Source of the DNA: Limnomonas spitsbergensis
Taxonomy: Eukaryota; Chlorophyta; Chlorophyceae; Chlamydomonadales
Direction: 5' to 3'
Length of the DNA: 64,000 nt
NCBI GenBank assembly: GCA_037349105.1
Contig: JAYJMM010000057.1
Span: 1-64,000 of the forward strand
Below the pieces are notes generated by a model. That model was not told where the DNA came from. It saw nothing but the letters and a program-made list of their open reading frames with translations, and ran no database searches. The position numbers were made by a program, and so were the translations under genes. Position 1 is the first letter of the stretch. Each line of letters begins with the position of its first letter. This document shows positions 1 through 15,000 of the stretch, in pieces.

Positions 1-3000
1 ACCCCTGAGACAGGCCCCCTGATGCCCCCTGCACCCTCTGTACCCCTAAGACAGGCCCCGTGATGCCCCGTGCACCCTCTGTACCCCTGAGACAGGCCCC
101 CTGATGCCCCCTGCACCCTCTGTTCCCCTGAGACAGGCCCCATGATGCCCCCTGCACCCTCTGTACCCCTAAAACAGCCCCCCTGATGCCCCCTGCACCC
201 TCTGTTCCCCTGAGACAGGCACCCTGATGCCCCATGCACCCTCTGTACCCCTGAGACAGGCCCCCTGATGCCCCCTGCACCCCTGAGACAGCCCCCCTGA
301 TGCCCCCTGTACCCTCTGTACCCCTGAGACAGGCCCCATGCTGCACCCTGTACCCTCTGTACCCCTGAGACAGGCCCCATGCTGCCCCCTTGCACCCTCT
401 GTACCCCTGAGACAGGCCCCATACTGCCCCCTGTACCCTCTGTACCCCTGAGACATGCCCCTTGCTGCCCCCTGTACCCTCTGTACCCCTGAGACAGGCC
501 CCATGATGCCCCCTGCACCCTCTGTACCCCTGAGACAGGCCCCATGATGCCCCCTGCACCCTCTGTACCCCTGAGACAGGCCCCATAATGCCCCCTGCAC
601 CCTCTGTACCCCTGAGACAGGCCCCATGATGCACCCTGTACCCCTGAGACATGCCCCATGCTGCCCCCTTGCACCCTCTGTACCCCTGAGACAGGCCCCA
701 TGATGCCCCCGGCACCCTCTGCACCCCTGAGACAGCCTCCCTGATGCCCCCTGTACCCTCTGTACCCCTGAGACAGGCCCCCTGGTGCCCCCTGCACCCT
801 CTGTACCCCTTAGACAGGCCCCCTGATGCGCCCTGCACCCTCTGTTCCCCTGAGACAGACCCCCTGATGCCCCATGCACCCTCTGTACCCCTTAAACAGG
901 CCTCCTGATGTCCCCTGCACCCTCTGTACCCCTGAGACAGGCCCCCTGATGCCCCCTTTATCCTCTGTACCCCTGAGACAGGCCCCCTGATGCCCCCTGC
1001 ACCCTCTGTACCCCTTAGACAGGCCTCCTGATGCCCCGTGCACCCTCTGTACCCCTGAGACAGGCCCCCTGATGCCCCCTGCACCCTCTGTCCCCCCTGA
1101 GACAGACCCCATGCTGCCCCCTGCACCCTCTGTACCCCTGAGACAGGCCCCCTGATGCCCCCTGCACCCTCTGTACCCCTGAGACAGGCCCCTTGATGCC
1201 CCCTGTACCCTCTGTACCCCTGAGACAGGCACCCTGATGCCCCCTGCACCCTCTGTACCCCTATGACAGGCCCCCTGATGCCCCCTGCACCCTCTGTACC
1301 CCTGAGACATGCCCCATGCTGCCCCCTGCACCCTCTGTACCCCTGAGACAGGCCCCATGCTGCCCCTTGCACCCTCTGTACCCCTGAGACAGGCCCCCTG
1401 ATGCCCCCTGTACCCTCTGTACCCCTAAGACAGCCCCCCTGATGCCCCCTGTACCCTCTGTACCCCTGAGACAGGCCCCCTGATGCCCCCTGCACCCTCT
1501 GTACCCCTGAGAAAGGCCCCCTGATGCCCCCTGTACCCTCCGTACCCCTGAGACAGGCCCCCTGATGCCCCCTGCACCCTCTGTACCCCTGAGACAGGCA
1601 CCCTGATGCCCCCTGTACCCTCTGTACCCCTGAGACAGGCCCCCTGGTGCCCCCTGCACCCTCTGTACCCCTGAGACAGGCCCCCTGATGCGCCCTGCAC
1701 CCTCTGTTCCCCTGAGACAGGCCCCATGATGCGCCCTGCACCCTCTGTACCCCTGAGACAGGGCCCATTGCTGCCCCCTGCACCCTCTGTACCCTTGAGA
1801 CAGGCCCCATGCTGCCCCTTGCACCCTCTGTACCCCTGAGACAGGCCCCCTGATGCCCCCTGTACCCTAAGTACCCCTAAGACAGCCCCCCTGATGCCCC
1901 CTGTACCCTCTGTACCCCTGAGACAGGCCCCCTGATGCCCCCTGCACCCTCTGTACCCCTGAGACAGCCCCCCTGATGCCCCCTGTACCCTCTGTACCCC
2001 TGAGACAGGCCCCATGCTGCACCCTGTACCCTCTGTACCCCAGAGACAGGCCCCATGATGCCCCCTGCACCCTCTGTACCCCTGAGACAGGCCCCTTGAT
2101 GCCCCCTGTACCCTCTGTACCCCTGAGACAGGCCCCCTGATGCCCCCTGCACCCTATGTACCCCTATGACAGGCCCCCTGATGCCCCCTGCACCCTCTGT
2201 ACCCCTGAGACATGCCCCATGCTGCCCCCTGCACCCTCTGTACCCCTGAGACATGCCCCTTGCTGCCCCCTGTACCCTCTGTACCCCTGAGACAGGCCCC
2301 CTGATGCCCCCTGCACCCTCTGTAACCCTGAGACAGGCCCCATGATGCACCCTGTACCCCTGAGACATGCCCCATCCTGCCCCCTTGCACCCTCTGTACC
2401 CCTGAGACAGGCCCCTGATGCCCCCTGTACCCCTGAGACAGGCCCCCTGATGCCCCCTGCACCCTCTGTACCCCTGAGACAGGCCCCTTGATGCCCCCTG
2501 TACCCTCTGTACCCCTGAGACATGCCCCTTGCTGCCCCCTGTACCCTCTGTACCCCTGAGACAGGCCCCCTGATGCCCCCTGCACCCTCTGTACCCCTGA
2601 GACAGGCCCCATGATGCCCCCTGCACCCTCTGTACCCCTGAGACAGGCCCCCTGATGCCCCCTGCACCCTCTGTACCCCTGAGACAGGCCCCCTGATGCC
2701 CCCTGTACCCTCTGTACCCCTGAGACAGGCACCATGATGCCCCCTGTACCCCTGAGACATGCCCCATGCTGCCCCCTTGCACCCTCTGTACCCCTGAGAC
2801 AGGCCCCATGATGCCCCCGGCACCCTCTGCACCCCTGAGACAGCCCCCCTGATGCCCCCTGTACCCTCTGTACCCCTGAGACAGGCCCCCTGGTGCCCCC
2901 TGCACCCTCTGTACCCCTTAGACAGGCCCCCTGATGCGCCCTGCACCCTCTGTTCCCCTGAGACAGACCCCCTGATGCCCCCTGCACCCTCTGTACCCCT

Positions 3001-6000
3001 GAGACAGGCCCATTGCTGCTCCCTGCGCCCTCTGTACCCCTAAGACAGCCCCCCTGATGCCCCATGCACCCTCTGTTCCCCTGAGACAGGCCCCCTGATG
3101 CCCCCTGCACCCTCTGTAACCCTGAGACAGCCCCCCTGATGCCCCCTGCACCCTCTGTACCCCTTAGACAGCCCCCCTTATGCCCCCTGCACCCTCTGTA
3201 CCCCTGAGACAGGCCCCATGATGCCCCCTGCACCCTCTGTACCCCTAAAACAGCACCCCTGATGCCCCCTGCACCCTCTGTTCCCCTGAGACAGGCACCC
3301 TGATGCCCCATGCACCCTCTGTACCCCTGAGACAGGCCCCCTGATGCCCCCTGCACCCTCTGTACCCCTGAGACAGCCCCCCTGATGCCCCCTGTACCCT
3401 CTGTACCCCTGAGACAGGCCCCATGCTGCCCCCTTGCACCCTCTGTACCCCTGAGACAGGCCCCATGCTGCCCCCTGTACCCTCTGTACTCCTGAAACAT
3501 GCCCCTTGCTGCCCCCTGTACCCTCTGTACCCCTGAGACAGGCCCCCTGATGCCCCCTGCACCCTCTGTACCCCTGAGACAGGCCCCATGATGCCCCCTG
3601 CACCCTCTGTACCCCTGAGACAGGCCCCATGATGCCCCCTGCACCCTCTGTACCCCTGAGACAGGCCCCCTGATGCCCCCTGTACCCTCTGTACCCCTGA
3701 GACAGGCCCCATGATGCCCCCTGTACCCCTGAGACATGCCCCGTGCTGCCCCCTTGCACCCTCTGTTCCCCTGAGACAGGCCCCATGATGCCCCCGGCAC
3801 CCTCTGCACCCCTGAGACAGCCCCCCTGATGCCCCCTGTACCCTCTGTACCCCTAAGACAGGCCCCCTGGTGCCCCCTGCACCCTCTGTACCCCTTAGAC
3901 AGGCCCCCTGATGCGCCCTGCACCCTCTGTTCCCCTGAGACAGACCCCCTGATGCCCCCTGCACCCTCTGTACCCCTTAAACAGGCCTCCTGATGTCCGC
4001 TGCACCCTCTGTACCCCTGAGACAGGCCCCCTGATGCCCCCTTTACCCTCTGTACCCCTGAGACAGGCCCCCTGATGCCCCCTGTACCCTCTGTACCCCT
4101 GAGACAGGCCCCGTGATGCCCCGTGCACCCTCTGTACCCCTGAGACAGGCCCCCTGATGCCCCCTGCACCCTCTGTTCCCCTGAGACAGACCCCATGCTG
4201 CCCCCTGCACCCTCTGTACCCCTTAGACAGGCCCCGTGATGCCCCCGGCACCCTCTGCACCCCTGAGACAGCCCCCCTGATGCCCCCTGTACCCTCTGTA
4301 CCCCTTAGACAGACCCCCTGATGCCCCCTGCACCCTCTGTACCCCTTAAACAGGCCTCCTGATGTCCGTTGCACCCTCTGTACCCCTGAGACAGGCCCCA
4401 TGATGCCCCCTGTACCCCTGAGACATGCCCCATGCTGCCCCCTTGCACCCTCTGTACCCCTGAGACAGGCCCCATGATGCCCCCGGCACCCTCTGCACCC
4501 CTGAGACAGCCCCCCTGATGCCCCCTGTACCCTCTGTACCCCTTAAACAGACCCCCTGATGCCCCCTGCACCCTCTGTACCCCTTAAACAGGCCTCCTGA
4601 TGTCCGCTGCACCCTCTGTACCCCTATGACAGGCCCCCTGATGCCCCCTTTACCCTCTGTACCCCTGAGACAGGCCCCCTGATGCCCCCTGCACCCTCTG
4701 TACCCCTGAGACAGGCCCCGTGATGCCCCGTGCACCCTCTGTACCCCTGAGACAGGCCCCCTGATGCCCCCTGCACCCTCTGTACCCCTGAGACAGACCC
4801 CATGCTGCCCCCTGCACCCTCTGTACCCCTTAGACAGGCCCCCTGATGCCCGCTGCACCCTCTGTACCCCTGAGACAGGCCCCCTGATGCCCCCTGTACC
4901 CTCTGTACCCCTGAGACAGGCCCCCTGATGCCCCCTGCACCCTCTGTACCCCTAAGACAGGCCCCGTGATGCCCCGTGCACCCTCTGTACCCCTGAGACA
5001 GGCCCCCTGATGCCCCCTGCACCCTCTGTTCCCCTGAGACAGGCCCCATGATGCCCCCTGCACCCTCTGTACCCCTTAGACAGGCCCCATGATGCCCCCT
5101 GTACCCTCTGTACCCCTGAGACAGGCCCCCTGATGCCCCCTGCACCCTCTGTAACCCTGAGACAGCCCCCCTGATGCCCCCTGCACCCTCTGTACCCCTT
5201 AGACAGCCCCCCTTATGCCCCCTGCACCCTCTGTACCCCTGAGACAGGCCCCATGATGCCCCCGGCACCCTCTGCACCCCTGAGACAGCCCCCCTGATGC
5301 CCCCTGTACCCTCTGTACCCCTTAAACAGACCCCTTGATGCCCCCTGCACCCTCTGTACCCCTTAAACAGGCCTCCTGATGTCCGCTGCACCCTCTGTAC
5401 CCCTATGACAGGCCCCCTGATGCCCCCTTTACCCTCTGTACCCCTGAGACAGGCCCCCTGATGCCCCCTGCACCCTCTGTACCCCTGAGACAGGCCCCGT
5501 GATGCCCCGTGCACCCTCTGTACCCCTGAGACAGGCCCCCTGATGCCCCCTTTACCCTCTGTACCCCTGAGACAGGCCCCCTGATGCCCCCTGCACCCTC
5601 TGTACCCCTGAGACAGGCCCCCTGATGCCCCCTGCACCCTCTGTTCCCCTGAGACAGGCACCCTGATGCCCCATGCACCCTCTGTACCCCTTAAGCAGAC
5701 CCCCTGATGCCCCCTGCACCCTCTGTACCCCTTAAACAGGCACCCTGATGTCCGCTGCACCCTCTGTACCCCTATGACAGGCCCCCTGATGCCCCCTTTA
5801 CCCTCTGTACCCCTGAAACATGCCCCTTGCTGCCCCCTGTACCCTCTGTACCCCTGAGACAGGCCCCCTGATGCCCCCTGCACCCTCTGTACCCCTGAGA
5901 CAGGCCCCATGATGCCCCCTGCACCCTCTGTACCCCTGAGACAGGCCCCATGATGCCCCCTGCACCCTCTGTACCCCTGAGACAGGCCCCCTGATGCCCC

Positions 6001-9000
6001 CTGTACCCTCTGTACCCCTGAGACAGGCCCCATGATGCCCCCTGTACCCCTGAGACATGCCCCGTGCTGCCCCCTTGCACCCTCTGTACCCCTGAGACAG
6101 GCCCCATGATGCCCCCGGCACCCTCTGCACCCCTGAGACAGCCCCCCTGATGCCCCCTGTACCCTCTGTACCCCTAAGACAGGCCCCCTGGTGCCCCCTG
6201 CACCCTCTGTACCCCTTAGACAGGCCCCCTGATGCGCCCTGCACCCTCTGTTCCCCTGAGACAGACCCCCTGATGCCCCCTGCACCCTCTGTACCCCTTA
6301 AACAGGCCTCCTGATGTCCGCTGCACCCTCTGTACCCCTGAGACAGGCCCCCTGATGCCCCCTTTACCCTCTGTACCCCTGAGACAGGCCCCCTGATGCC
6401 CCCTGTACCCTCTGTACCCCTGAGACAGGCCCCATGATGCCCCCTGTACCCCTGAGACATGCCCCATGCTGCCCCCTTGCACCCTCTGTACCCCTGAGAC
6501 AGGCCCCATGATGCCCCCTGCACCCTCTGTACCCCTGAGACAGCCCCCCTGATGCCCCCTGTACCCTCTGTACCCCTTAGACAGACCCCCTGATGCCCCC
6601 TGCACCCTCTGTACCCCTTAAACAGGCCTCCTGATGTCCGTTGCACCCTCTGTACCCCTGAGACAGGCCCCATGATGCCCCCTGTACCCCTGAGACATGC
6701 CCCATGCTGCCCCCTTGCACCCTCTGTACCCCTGAGACAGGCCCCATGATGCCCCCGGCACCCTCTGCACCCCTGAGACAGCCCCCCTGATGCCCCCTGT
6801 ACCCTCTGTACCCCTTAAACAGACCCCCTGATGCCCCCTGCACCCTCTGTACCCCTTAAACAGGCCTCCTGATGTCCGCTGCACCCTCTGTACCCCTATG
6901 ACAGGCCCCCTGATGCCCCCTTTACCCTCTGTACCCCTGAGACAGGCCCCCTGATGCCCCCTGCACCCTCTGTACCCCTGAGACAGGCCCCGTGATGCCC
7001 CGTGCACCCTCTGTACCCCTGAGACAGGCCCCCTGATGCCCCCTGCACCCTCTGTACCCCTGAGACAGACCCCATGCTGCCCCCTGCACCCTCTGTACCC
7101 CTTAGACAGGCCCCCTGATGCCCGCTGCACCCTCTGTACCCCTGAGACAGGCCCCCTGATGCCCCCTGTACCCTCTGTACCCCTGAGACAGGCCCCCTGA
7201 TGCCCCCTGCACCCTCTGTACCCCTAAGACAGGCCCCGTGATGCCCCGTGCACCCTCTGTACCCCTGAGACAGGCCCCCTGATGCCCCCTGCACCCTCTG
7301 TACCCCTGAGACAGGCCCCATGATGCCCCCTGCACCCTCTGTACCCCTTAGACAGGCCCCATGATGCCCCCTGTACCCTCTGTACCCCTGAGACAGGCCC
7401 CCTGATGCCCCCTGCACCCTCTGTAACCCTGAGACAGCCCCCCTGATGCCCCCTGCACCCTCTGTACCCCTTAGACAGCCCCCCTTATGCCCCCTGCACC
7501 CTCTGTACCCCTGAGACAGGCCCCATGATGCCCCCGGCACCCTCTGCACCCCTGAGACAGCCCCCCTGATGCCCCCTGTACCCTCTGTACCCCTTAAACA
7601 GACCCCTTGATGCCCCCTGCACCCTCTGTACCCCTTAAACAGGCCTCCTGATGTCCGCTGCACCCTCTGTACCCCTATGACAGGCCCCCTGATGCCCCCT
7701 TTACCCTCTGTACCCCTGAGACAGGCCCCCTGATGCCCCCTGCACCCTCTGTACCCCTGAGACAGGCCCCGTGATGCCCCGTGCACCCTCTGTACCCCTG
7801 AGACAGGCCCCCTGATGCCCCCTTTACCCTCTGTACCCCTGAGACAGGCCCCCTGATGCCCCATGCACCCTCTGTACCCCTGAGACAGGCCCCCTGATGC
7901 CCCCTGCACCCTCTGTTCCCCTGAGACAGGCACCCTGATGCCCCATGCACCCTCTGTACCCCTTAAGCAGACCCCCTGATGCCCCCTGCACCCTCTGTAC
8001 CCCTTAAACAGGCACCCTGATGTCCGCTGCACCCTCTGTACCCCTATGACAGGCCCCCTGATGCCCCCTTTACCCTCTGTACCCCTGAAACATGCCCCTT
8101 GCTGCCCCCTGTACCCTCTGTACCCCTGAGACAGGCCCCCTGATGCCCCCTGCACCCTCTGTACCCCTGAGACAGGCCCCATGATGCCCCCTGCACCCTC
8201 TGTACCCCTGAGACAGGCCCCATGATGCCCCCTGCACCCTCTGTACCCCTGAGACAGGCCCCCTGATGCCCCCTGTACCCTCTGTACCCCTGAGACAGGC
8301 CCCATGATGCCCCCTGTACCCCTGAGACATGCCCCGTGCTGCCCCCTTGCACCCTCTGTACCCCTGAGACAGGCCCCATGATGCCCCCGGCACCCTCTGC
8401 ACCCCTGAGACAGCCCCCCTGATGCCCCCTGTACCCTCTGTACCCCTAAGACAGGCCCCCTGGTGCCCCCTGCACCCTCTGTACCCCTTAGACAGGCCCC
8501 CTGATGCGCCCTGCACCCTCTGTTCCCCTGAGACAGACCCCCTGATGCCCCCTGCACCCTCTGTACCCCTTAAACAGGCCTCCTGATGTCCGCTGCACCC
8601 TCTGTACCCCTGAGACAGGCCCCCTGATGCCCCCTTTACCCTCTGTACCCCTGAGACAGGCCCCCTGATGCCCCCTGTACCCTCTGTACCCCTGAGACAG
8701 GCCCCATGATGCCCCCTGTACCCCTGAGACATGCCCCATGCTGCCCCCTTGCACCCTCTGTACCCCTGAGACAGGCCCCATGATGCCCCCGGCACCCTCT
8801 GCACCCCTGAGACAGCCCCCCTGATGCCCCCTGTACCCTCTGTACCCCTGAGACAGGCCCCCTGGTGCCCCCTGCACCCTCTGTACCCCTTAGACAGGCC
8901 CCCTGATGCGCCCTGCACCCTCTGTTCTCCTGAGACAGGCCCCATGATGCCCCCGGCACCCTCTGCACCCCTGAGACAGCCCCCCTGATGCCCCCTGTAC

Positions 9001-12000
9001 CCTCTGTACCCCTTAGACAGACCCCCTGATGCCCCCTGCACCCTCTGTACCCCTTACACAGGCCTCCTGATGTCCGCTGCACCCTCTGTACCCCTGAGAC
9101 AGGCCCCCTGATGCCCCCTTTACCCTCTGTACCCCTGAGACAGGCCCCCTGATGCCCCCTGCACCCTCTGTACCCCTTAGACAGGCCCCGTGATGCCCCG
9201 TGCACCCTCTGTACCCCTGAGACAGGCCCCCTGATGCCCCCTGCACCCTCTGTTCCCCTGAGACAGACCCCATGCTGCCCCCTGCACCCTCTGTACCCCT
9301 TAGACAGGCCCCGTGATGCCCCCGGCACCCTCTGCACCCCTGAGACAGCCCCCCTGATGCCCCCTGTACCCTCTGTACCCCTTAGACAGACCCCCTGATG
9401 CCCCCTGCACCCTCTGTACCCCTTAAACAGGCCTCCTGATGTCCGCTGCACCCTCTGTACCCCTGAGACAGGCCCCATGATGCCCCCTGTACCCCTGAGA
9501 CATGCCCCTTGCTGCCCCCTTGCACCCTCTGTACCCCTGAGACAGGCCCCATGATGCCCCCGGCACCCTCTGCACCCCTGAGACAGCCCCCCTGATGCCC
9601 CCTGTACCCTCTGTACCCCTTAAACAGACCCCCTGATGCCCCCTGCACCCTCTGTACCCCTTAAACAGGCCTCCTGATGTCCGCTGCACCCTCTGTACCC
9701 CTATGACAGGCCCCCTGATGCCCACTTTACCCTCTGTACCCCTGAGACAGGCCCCCTGATGCCCCCTGCACCCTCTGTACCCCTGAGACAGGCCCCGTGA
9801 TGCCCCGTGCACCCTCTGTACCCCTGAGACAGGCCCCCTGATGCCCCCTGCACCCTCTGTACCCCTGAGACAGACCCCATGCTGCCCCCTGCACCCTCTG
9901 TACCCCTTAGACAGGCCCCCTGATGCCCCCTGCACCCTCTGTACCCCTGAGACAGGCCCCCTGATGCCCCCTGTACCCTCTGTACCCCTGAGACAGGCCC
10001 CCTGATGCCCCCTGCACCCTCTGTACCCCTTAGACAGGCCCCGTGATGCCCCGTGCACCCTCTGTACCCCTGAGACAGGCCCCCTGATGCCCCCTGCACC
10101 CTCTGTTCCCCTGAGACAGACCCCATGCTGCCCCCTGCACCCTCTGTACCCCTTAGACAGGCCCCATGATGCCCCCTGTACCCTCTGTACCCCTGAGACA
10201 GGCCCCCTGATGCCCCCTGCAACCTCTGTAACCCTGAGACAGCCCCCTTGATGCCCCCTGCACCCTCTGTACCCCTTAGACAGCCCCCCTTATGCCCCCT
10301 GCACCCTCTGTACCCCTGAGACAGGCCCCATGATGCCCCCGGCACCCTCTGCACCCCTGAGACAGCCCCCCTGATGCCCCCTGTACCCTCTGTACCCCTT
10401 AAACAGACCCCCTGATGCCCCCTGCACCCTCTGTACCCCTTAAACAGGCCTCCTGATGTCCGCTGCACCCTCTGTACCCCTATGACAGGCCCCCTGATGC
10501 CCCCTTTACCCTCTGTACCCCTGAGACAGGCCCCCTGATGCCCCCTGCACCCTCTGTACCCCTGAGACAGGCCCCGTGATGCCCCGTGCACCCTCTGTAC
10601 CCCTGAGACAGGCCCCCTGATGCCCCCTGCACCCTCTGTACCCCTGAGACAGACCCCATGCTGCCCCCTGCACCCTCTGTACCCCTTAGACAGGCCCCCT
10701 GATGCCCCCTGCACCCTCTGTACCCCTGAGACAGGCCCCCTGATGCCCCCTGTACCCTCTGTACCCCTGAGACAGGCCCCCTGATGCCCCCTGCACCCTC
10801 TGTACCCCTTAGACAGGCCCCGTGATGCCCCGTGCACCCTCTGTACCCCTGAGACAGGCCCCCTGATGCCCCCTGCACCCTCTGTTCCCCTGAGACAGAC
10901 CCCATGCTGCCCCCTGCACCCTCTGTACCCCTTAGACAGGCCCCATGATGCCCCCTGTACCCTCTGTACCCCTGAGACAGGCCCCCTGATGCCCCCTGCA
11001 CCCTCTGTACCCCTGAGACAGCCCCCCTGATGCCCCCTGCACCCTCTGTACCCCTTAGACAGCCCCCCTTATGCCCCCTGCACCCTCTGTACCCCTGAGA
11101 CAGGCCCCATGATGCCCCCTGCACCCTCTGTACCCCTAAAACAGCCCCCCTGATGCCCCCTGCACCCTCTGTTCCCCTGAGACAGGCACCCTGATGCCCC
11201 ATGCACCCTCTGTACCCCTGAGACAGGCCCCCTGATGCCCCCTGCACCCTCTGTACCCCTGAGACAGCCCCCCTGATGCCCCCTGTACCCTCTGTACCCC
11301 TGAGACAGGCCCCATGCTGCCCCCTTGCACCCTCTGTACCCCTGAGACAGGCCCCATGCTGCCCCCTGTACCCTCTGTACCCCTGAAACATGCCCCTTGC
11401 TGCCCCCTGTACCCTCTGTACCCCTGAGACAGGCCCCCTGATGCCCCCTGCACCCTCTGTACCCCTGAGACAGGCCCCATGATGCCCCCTGCACCCTCTG
11501 TACCCCTGAGACAGGCCCCATGATGCCCCCTGCACCCTCTGTACCCCTGAGACAGGCCCCCTGATGCCCCCTGTACCCTCTGTACCCCTGAGACAGGCCC
11601 CCTGATGCCCCCTGTACCCCTGAGACATGCCCCGTGCTGCCCCCTTGCACCCTCTGTACCCCTGAGACAGGCCCCATGATGCCCCCGGCACCCTCTGCAC
11701 CCCTGAGACAGCCCCCCTGATGCCCCCTGTACCCTCTGTACCCCTAAGACAGGCCCCCTGGTGCCCCCTGCACCCTCTGTACCCCTTAGACAGGCCCCCT
11801 GATGCGCCCTGCACCCTCTGTTCCCCTGAGACAGACCCCCTGATGCCCCCTGCACCCTCTGTACCCCTTAAACAGGCCTCCTGATGTCCGCTGCACCCTC
11901 TGTACCCCTGAGACAGGCCCCCTGATGCCCCCTTTACCCTCTGTACCCCTGAGACAGGCCCCCTGATGCCCCCTGTAACCTCTGTACCCCTGAGACAGGC

Positions 12001-15000
12001 CCCATGATGCCCCTGTACCCCTGAGACATGCCCCATGCTGCCCCCTTGCACCCTCTGTACCCCTGAGACAGGCCCCATGATGCCCCCGGCACCCTCTGCA
12101 CCCCTGAGATAGCCCCCCTGATGCCCCCTGTACCCTCTGTACCCCTGAGACAGGCCCCCTGGTGCCCCCTGCACCCTCTGTACCCCTTAGACAGGCCCCC
12201 TGATGCGCCCTGCACCCTCTGTTCCCCTGAGACAGGCCCCATGATGCCCCCGGCACCCTCTGCACCCCTGAGACAGCCCCCCTGATGCCCCCTGCACCCT
12301 CTGTACCCCTTAGACAGACCCCCTGATGCCCCCTGCACCCTCTGTACCCCTTAAACAGGCCTCCTGATGTCCGCTGCACCCTCTGTACCCCTGAGACAGG
12401 CCCCCTGATGCCCCCTTTACCCTCTGTACCCCTGAGACAGGCCCCCTGATGCCACCTGCACCCTCTGTACCCCTTAGACAGGCCCCGTGATGCCCCGTGC
12501 ACCCTCTGTACCCCTGAGACAGGCCCCCTGATGCCCCCTGCACCCTCTGTTCCCCTGAGACAGACCCCATGCTGCCCCCTGGACCCTCTGTACCCCTTAG
12601 ACAGGCCCCGTGATGCCCCCGGCACCCTCTGCACCCCTGAGACAGCCCCCCTGATGCCCCCTGTACCCTCTGTACCCCTTAGACAGACCCCCTGATGCCC
12701 CCTGCACCCTCTGTACCCCTTAAACAGGCCTCCTGATGTCCGCTGCACCCTCTGTACCCCTGAGACAGGCCCCCTGATGCCCCCTGTACCCCTGAGACAT
12801 GCCCCATGCTGCCCCCTTGCACCCTCTGTACCCCTGAGACAGGCCCCATTATGCCCCCGGCACCCTCTGCACCCCTGAGACAGCCCCCCTGATGCCCCCT
12901 GTACCCTCTGTACCCCTTAAACAGACCCCCTGATGCCCCCTGCACCCTCTGTACCCCTTAAACAGGCCTCCTGATGTCCGCTGCACCCTCTGTACCCCTA
13001 TGACAGGCCCCCTGATGCCCCCTTTACCCTCTGTACCCCTGAGACAGGCCCCCTGATGCCCCCTGCACCCTCTGTACCCCTGAGACAGGCCCCGTGATAC
13101 CCCGTGCACCCTCTGTACCCCTGAGACAGGCCCCCTGATGCCCCCTGCACCCTCTGTACCCCTGAGACAGACCCCATGCTGCCCCCTGCACCCTCTGTAC
13201 CCCTGAGACAGGCCCCATGATGCCCCCTGTACCCTCTGTACCCCTGAGACAGGCCCCCTGATGCCCCCTGCACCCTCTGTACCCCTTAGACAGGCCCCGT
13301 GATGCCCCGTGCACCCTCTGTACCCCTGAGACAGGCCCCCTGATGCCCCCTGCACCCTCTGTTCCCCTGAGACAGACCCCATGCTGCCCCCTGCACCCTC
13401 TGTACCCCTTAGACAGGCCCCATGATGCCCCCTGTACCCTCTGTACCCCTGAGACAGGCCCCCTGATGCCCCCTGCACCCTCTGTAACCCTGAGACAGCC
13501 CCCCTGATGCCCCCTGCACCCTCTGTACCCCTTAGACAGCCCCCCTTATGCCCCCTGCACCCTCTGTACCCCTGAGACAGGCCCCATGATGCCCCCTGCA
13601 CCCTCTGTACCCCTAAAACAGCCCCCCTGATGCCCCCTGCACCCTCTGTTCCCCTGAGACAGGCACCCTGATGCCCCATGCACCCTCTGTACCCCTGAGA
13701 CAGGCCCCCTGATGCCCCCTGCACCCTCTGTACCCCTGAGACAGACCCCCTGATGCCCCCTGTACCCTCTGTACCCCTGAGACAGGCCCCATGCTGCCCC
13801 CTTGCACCCTCTGTACCCCTGAGACAGGCCCCATGCTGCCCCCTGTACCCTCTGTACCCCTGAAACATGCCCCTTGCTGCCCCCTGTACCCTCTGTACCC
13901 CTGAGACAGGCCCCCTGATGCCCCCTGCACCCTCTGTACTCCTGAGACAGGCCCCATGATGCCCCCTGCACCCTCTGTACCCCTGAGACAGGCCCCATGA
14001 TGCCCCCTGCACCCTCTGTACCCCTGAGACAGGCCCCCTGATGCCCCCTGTACCCTCTGTACCCCTGAGACAGGCCCCATGATGCCCCCTGTACCCCTGA
14101 GACATGCCCCGTGCTGCCCCCTTGCACCCTCTGTACCCCTGAGACAGGCCCCATGATGCCCCCGGCACCCTCTGCACCCCTGAGACAGCCCCCCTGATGC
14201 CCCCTGTACCCTCTGTACCCCTAAGACAGGCCCCCTGGTGCCCCCTGCACCCTCTGTACCCCTTAGACAGGCCCCCTGATGCGCCCTGCACCCTCTGTTC
14301 CCCTGAGACAGACCCCCTGATGCCCCCTGCACCCTCTGTACCCCTTAAACAGGCCTCCTGATGTCCGCTGCACCCTCTGTACCCCTGAGACAGGCCCCCT
14401 GATGCCCCCTTTACCCTCTGTACCCCTGAGACAGGCCCCTTGCTGCCCCCTGTACCCTCTGTACCACTGAGACAGGCCCCCTGATGCCCCCTGTACCCTC
14501 TGTACCCCTGAGACAGGCCCCCTGATGCCCCCTGCACCCTCTGTACCCCTGAGACAGGCCCCATGATGCCCCCGGCACCCTCTGCACCCCTGAGACAGCC
14601 CCCCTGATGCCCCCTGTACCCTCTGTACCCCTGAGTCAGGCCCCCTGGTGCCCCCTGCACCCTCTGTACCCCTTAGACAGGCCCCCTGATGCGCCCTGCA
14701 CCCTCTGTTCCCCTGAGACAGACCCCCTGATGCCCCCTGCACCCTCTGTACCCCTTAGACAGGCCTCCTGATGTCCCCTGCACCCTCTGTACCCCTGAGA
14801 CAGGCCCCCTGATGCCCCCTTTACCCTCTGTACCCCTGAGACAGGCCCCCTGATGCCCCCTGCACCCTCTGTACCCCTTAGACAGGCCCCATGCTGCCCC
14901 CTGCACCCTCTGTACCCCTGAGACAGGCCCCCTGATGCCCCCTGCACCCTCTGTACCCCTTAGACAGGCCCCATGCTGCCCCCTGCACCCTCTGTACCCC

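Noticed and set aside
169..14906. Dozens of long minus-strand frames encoding Gly-rich repeats (GLSQGYRGCRGHQGACLRGT) in the left 41-bp array
   Set aside because: All three frames are open at once because the unit is stop-free on that strand and 41 is not a multiple of 3. There is no unique flanking domain or frame conservation; indels between units shift the frame freely.
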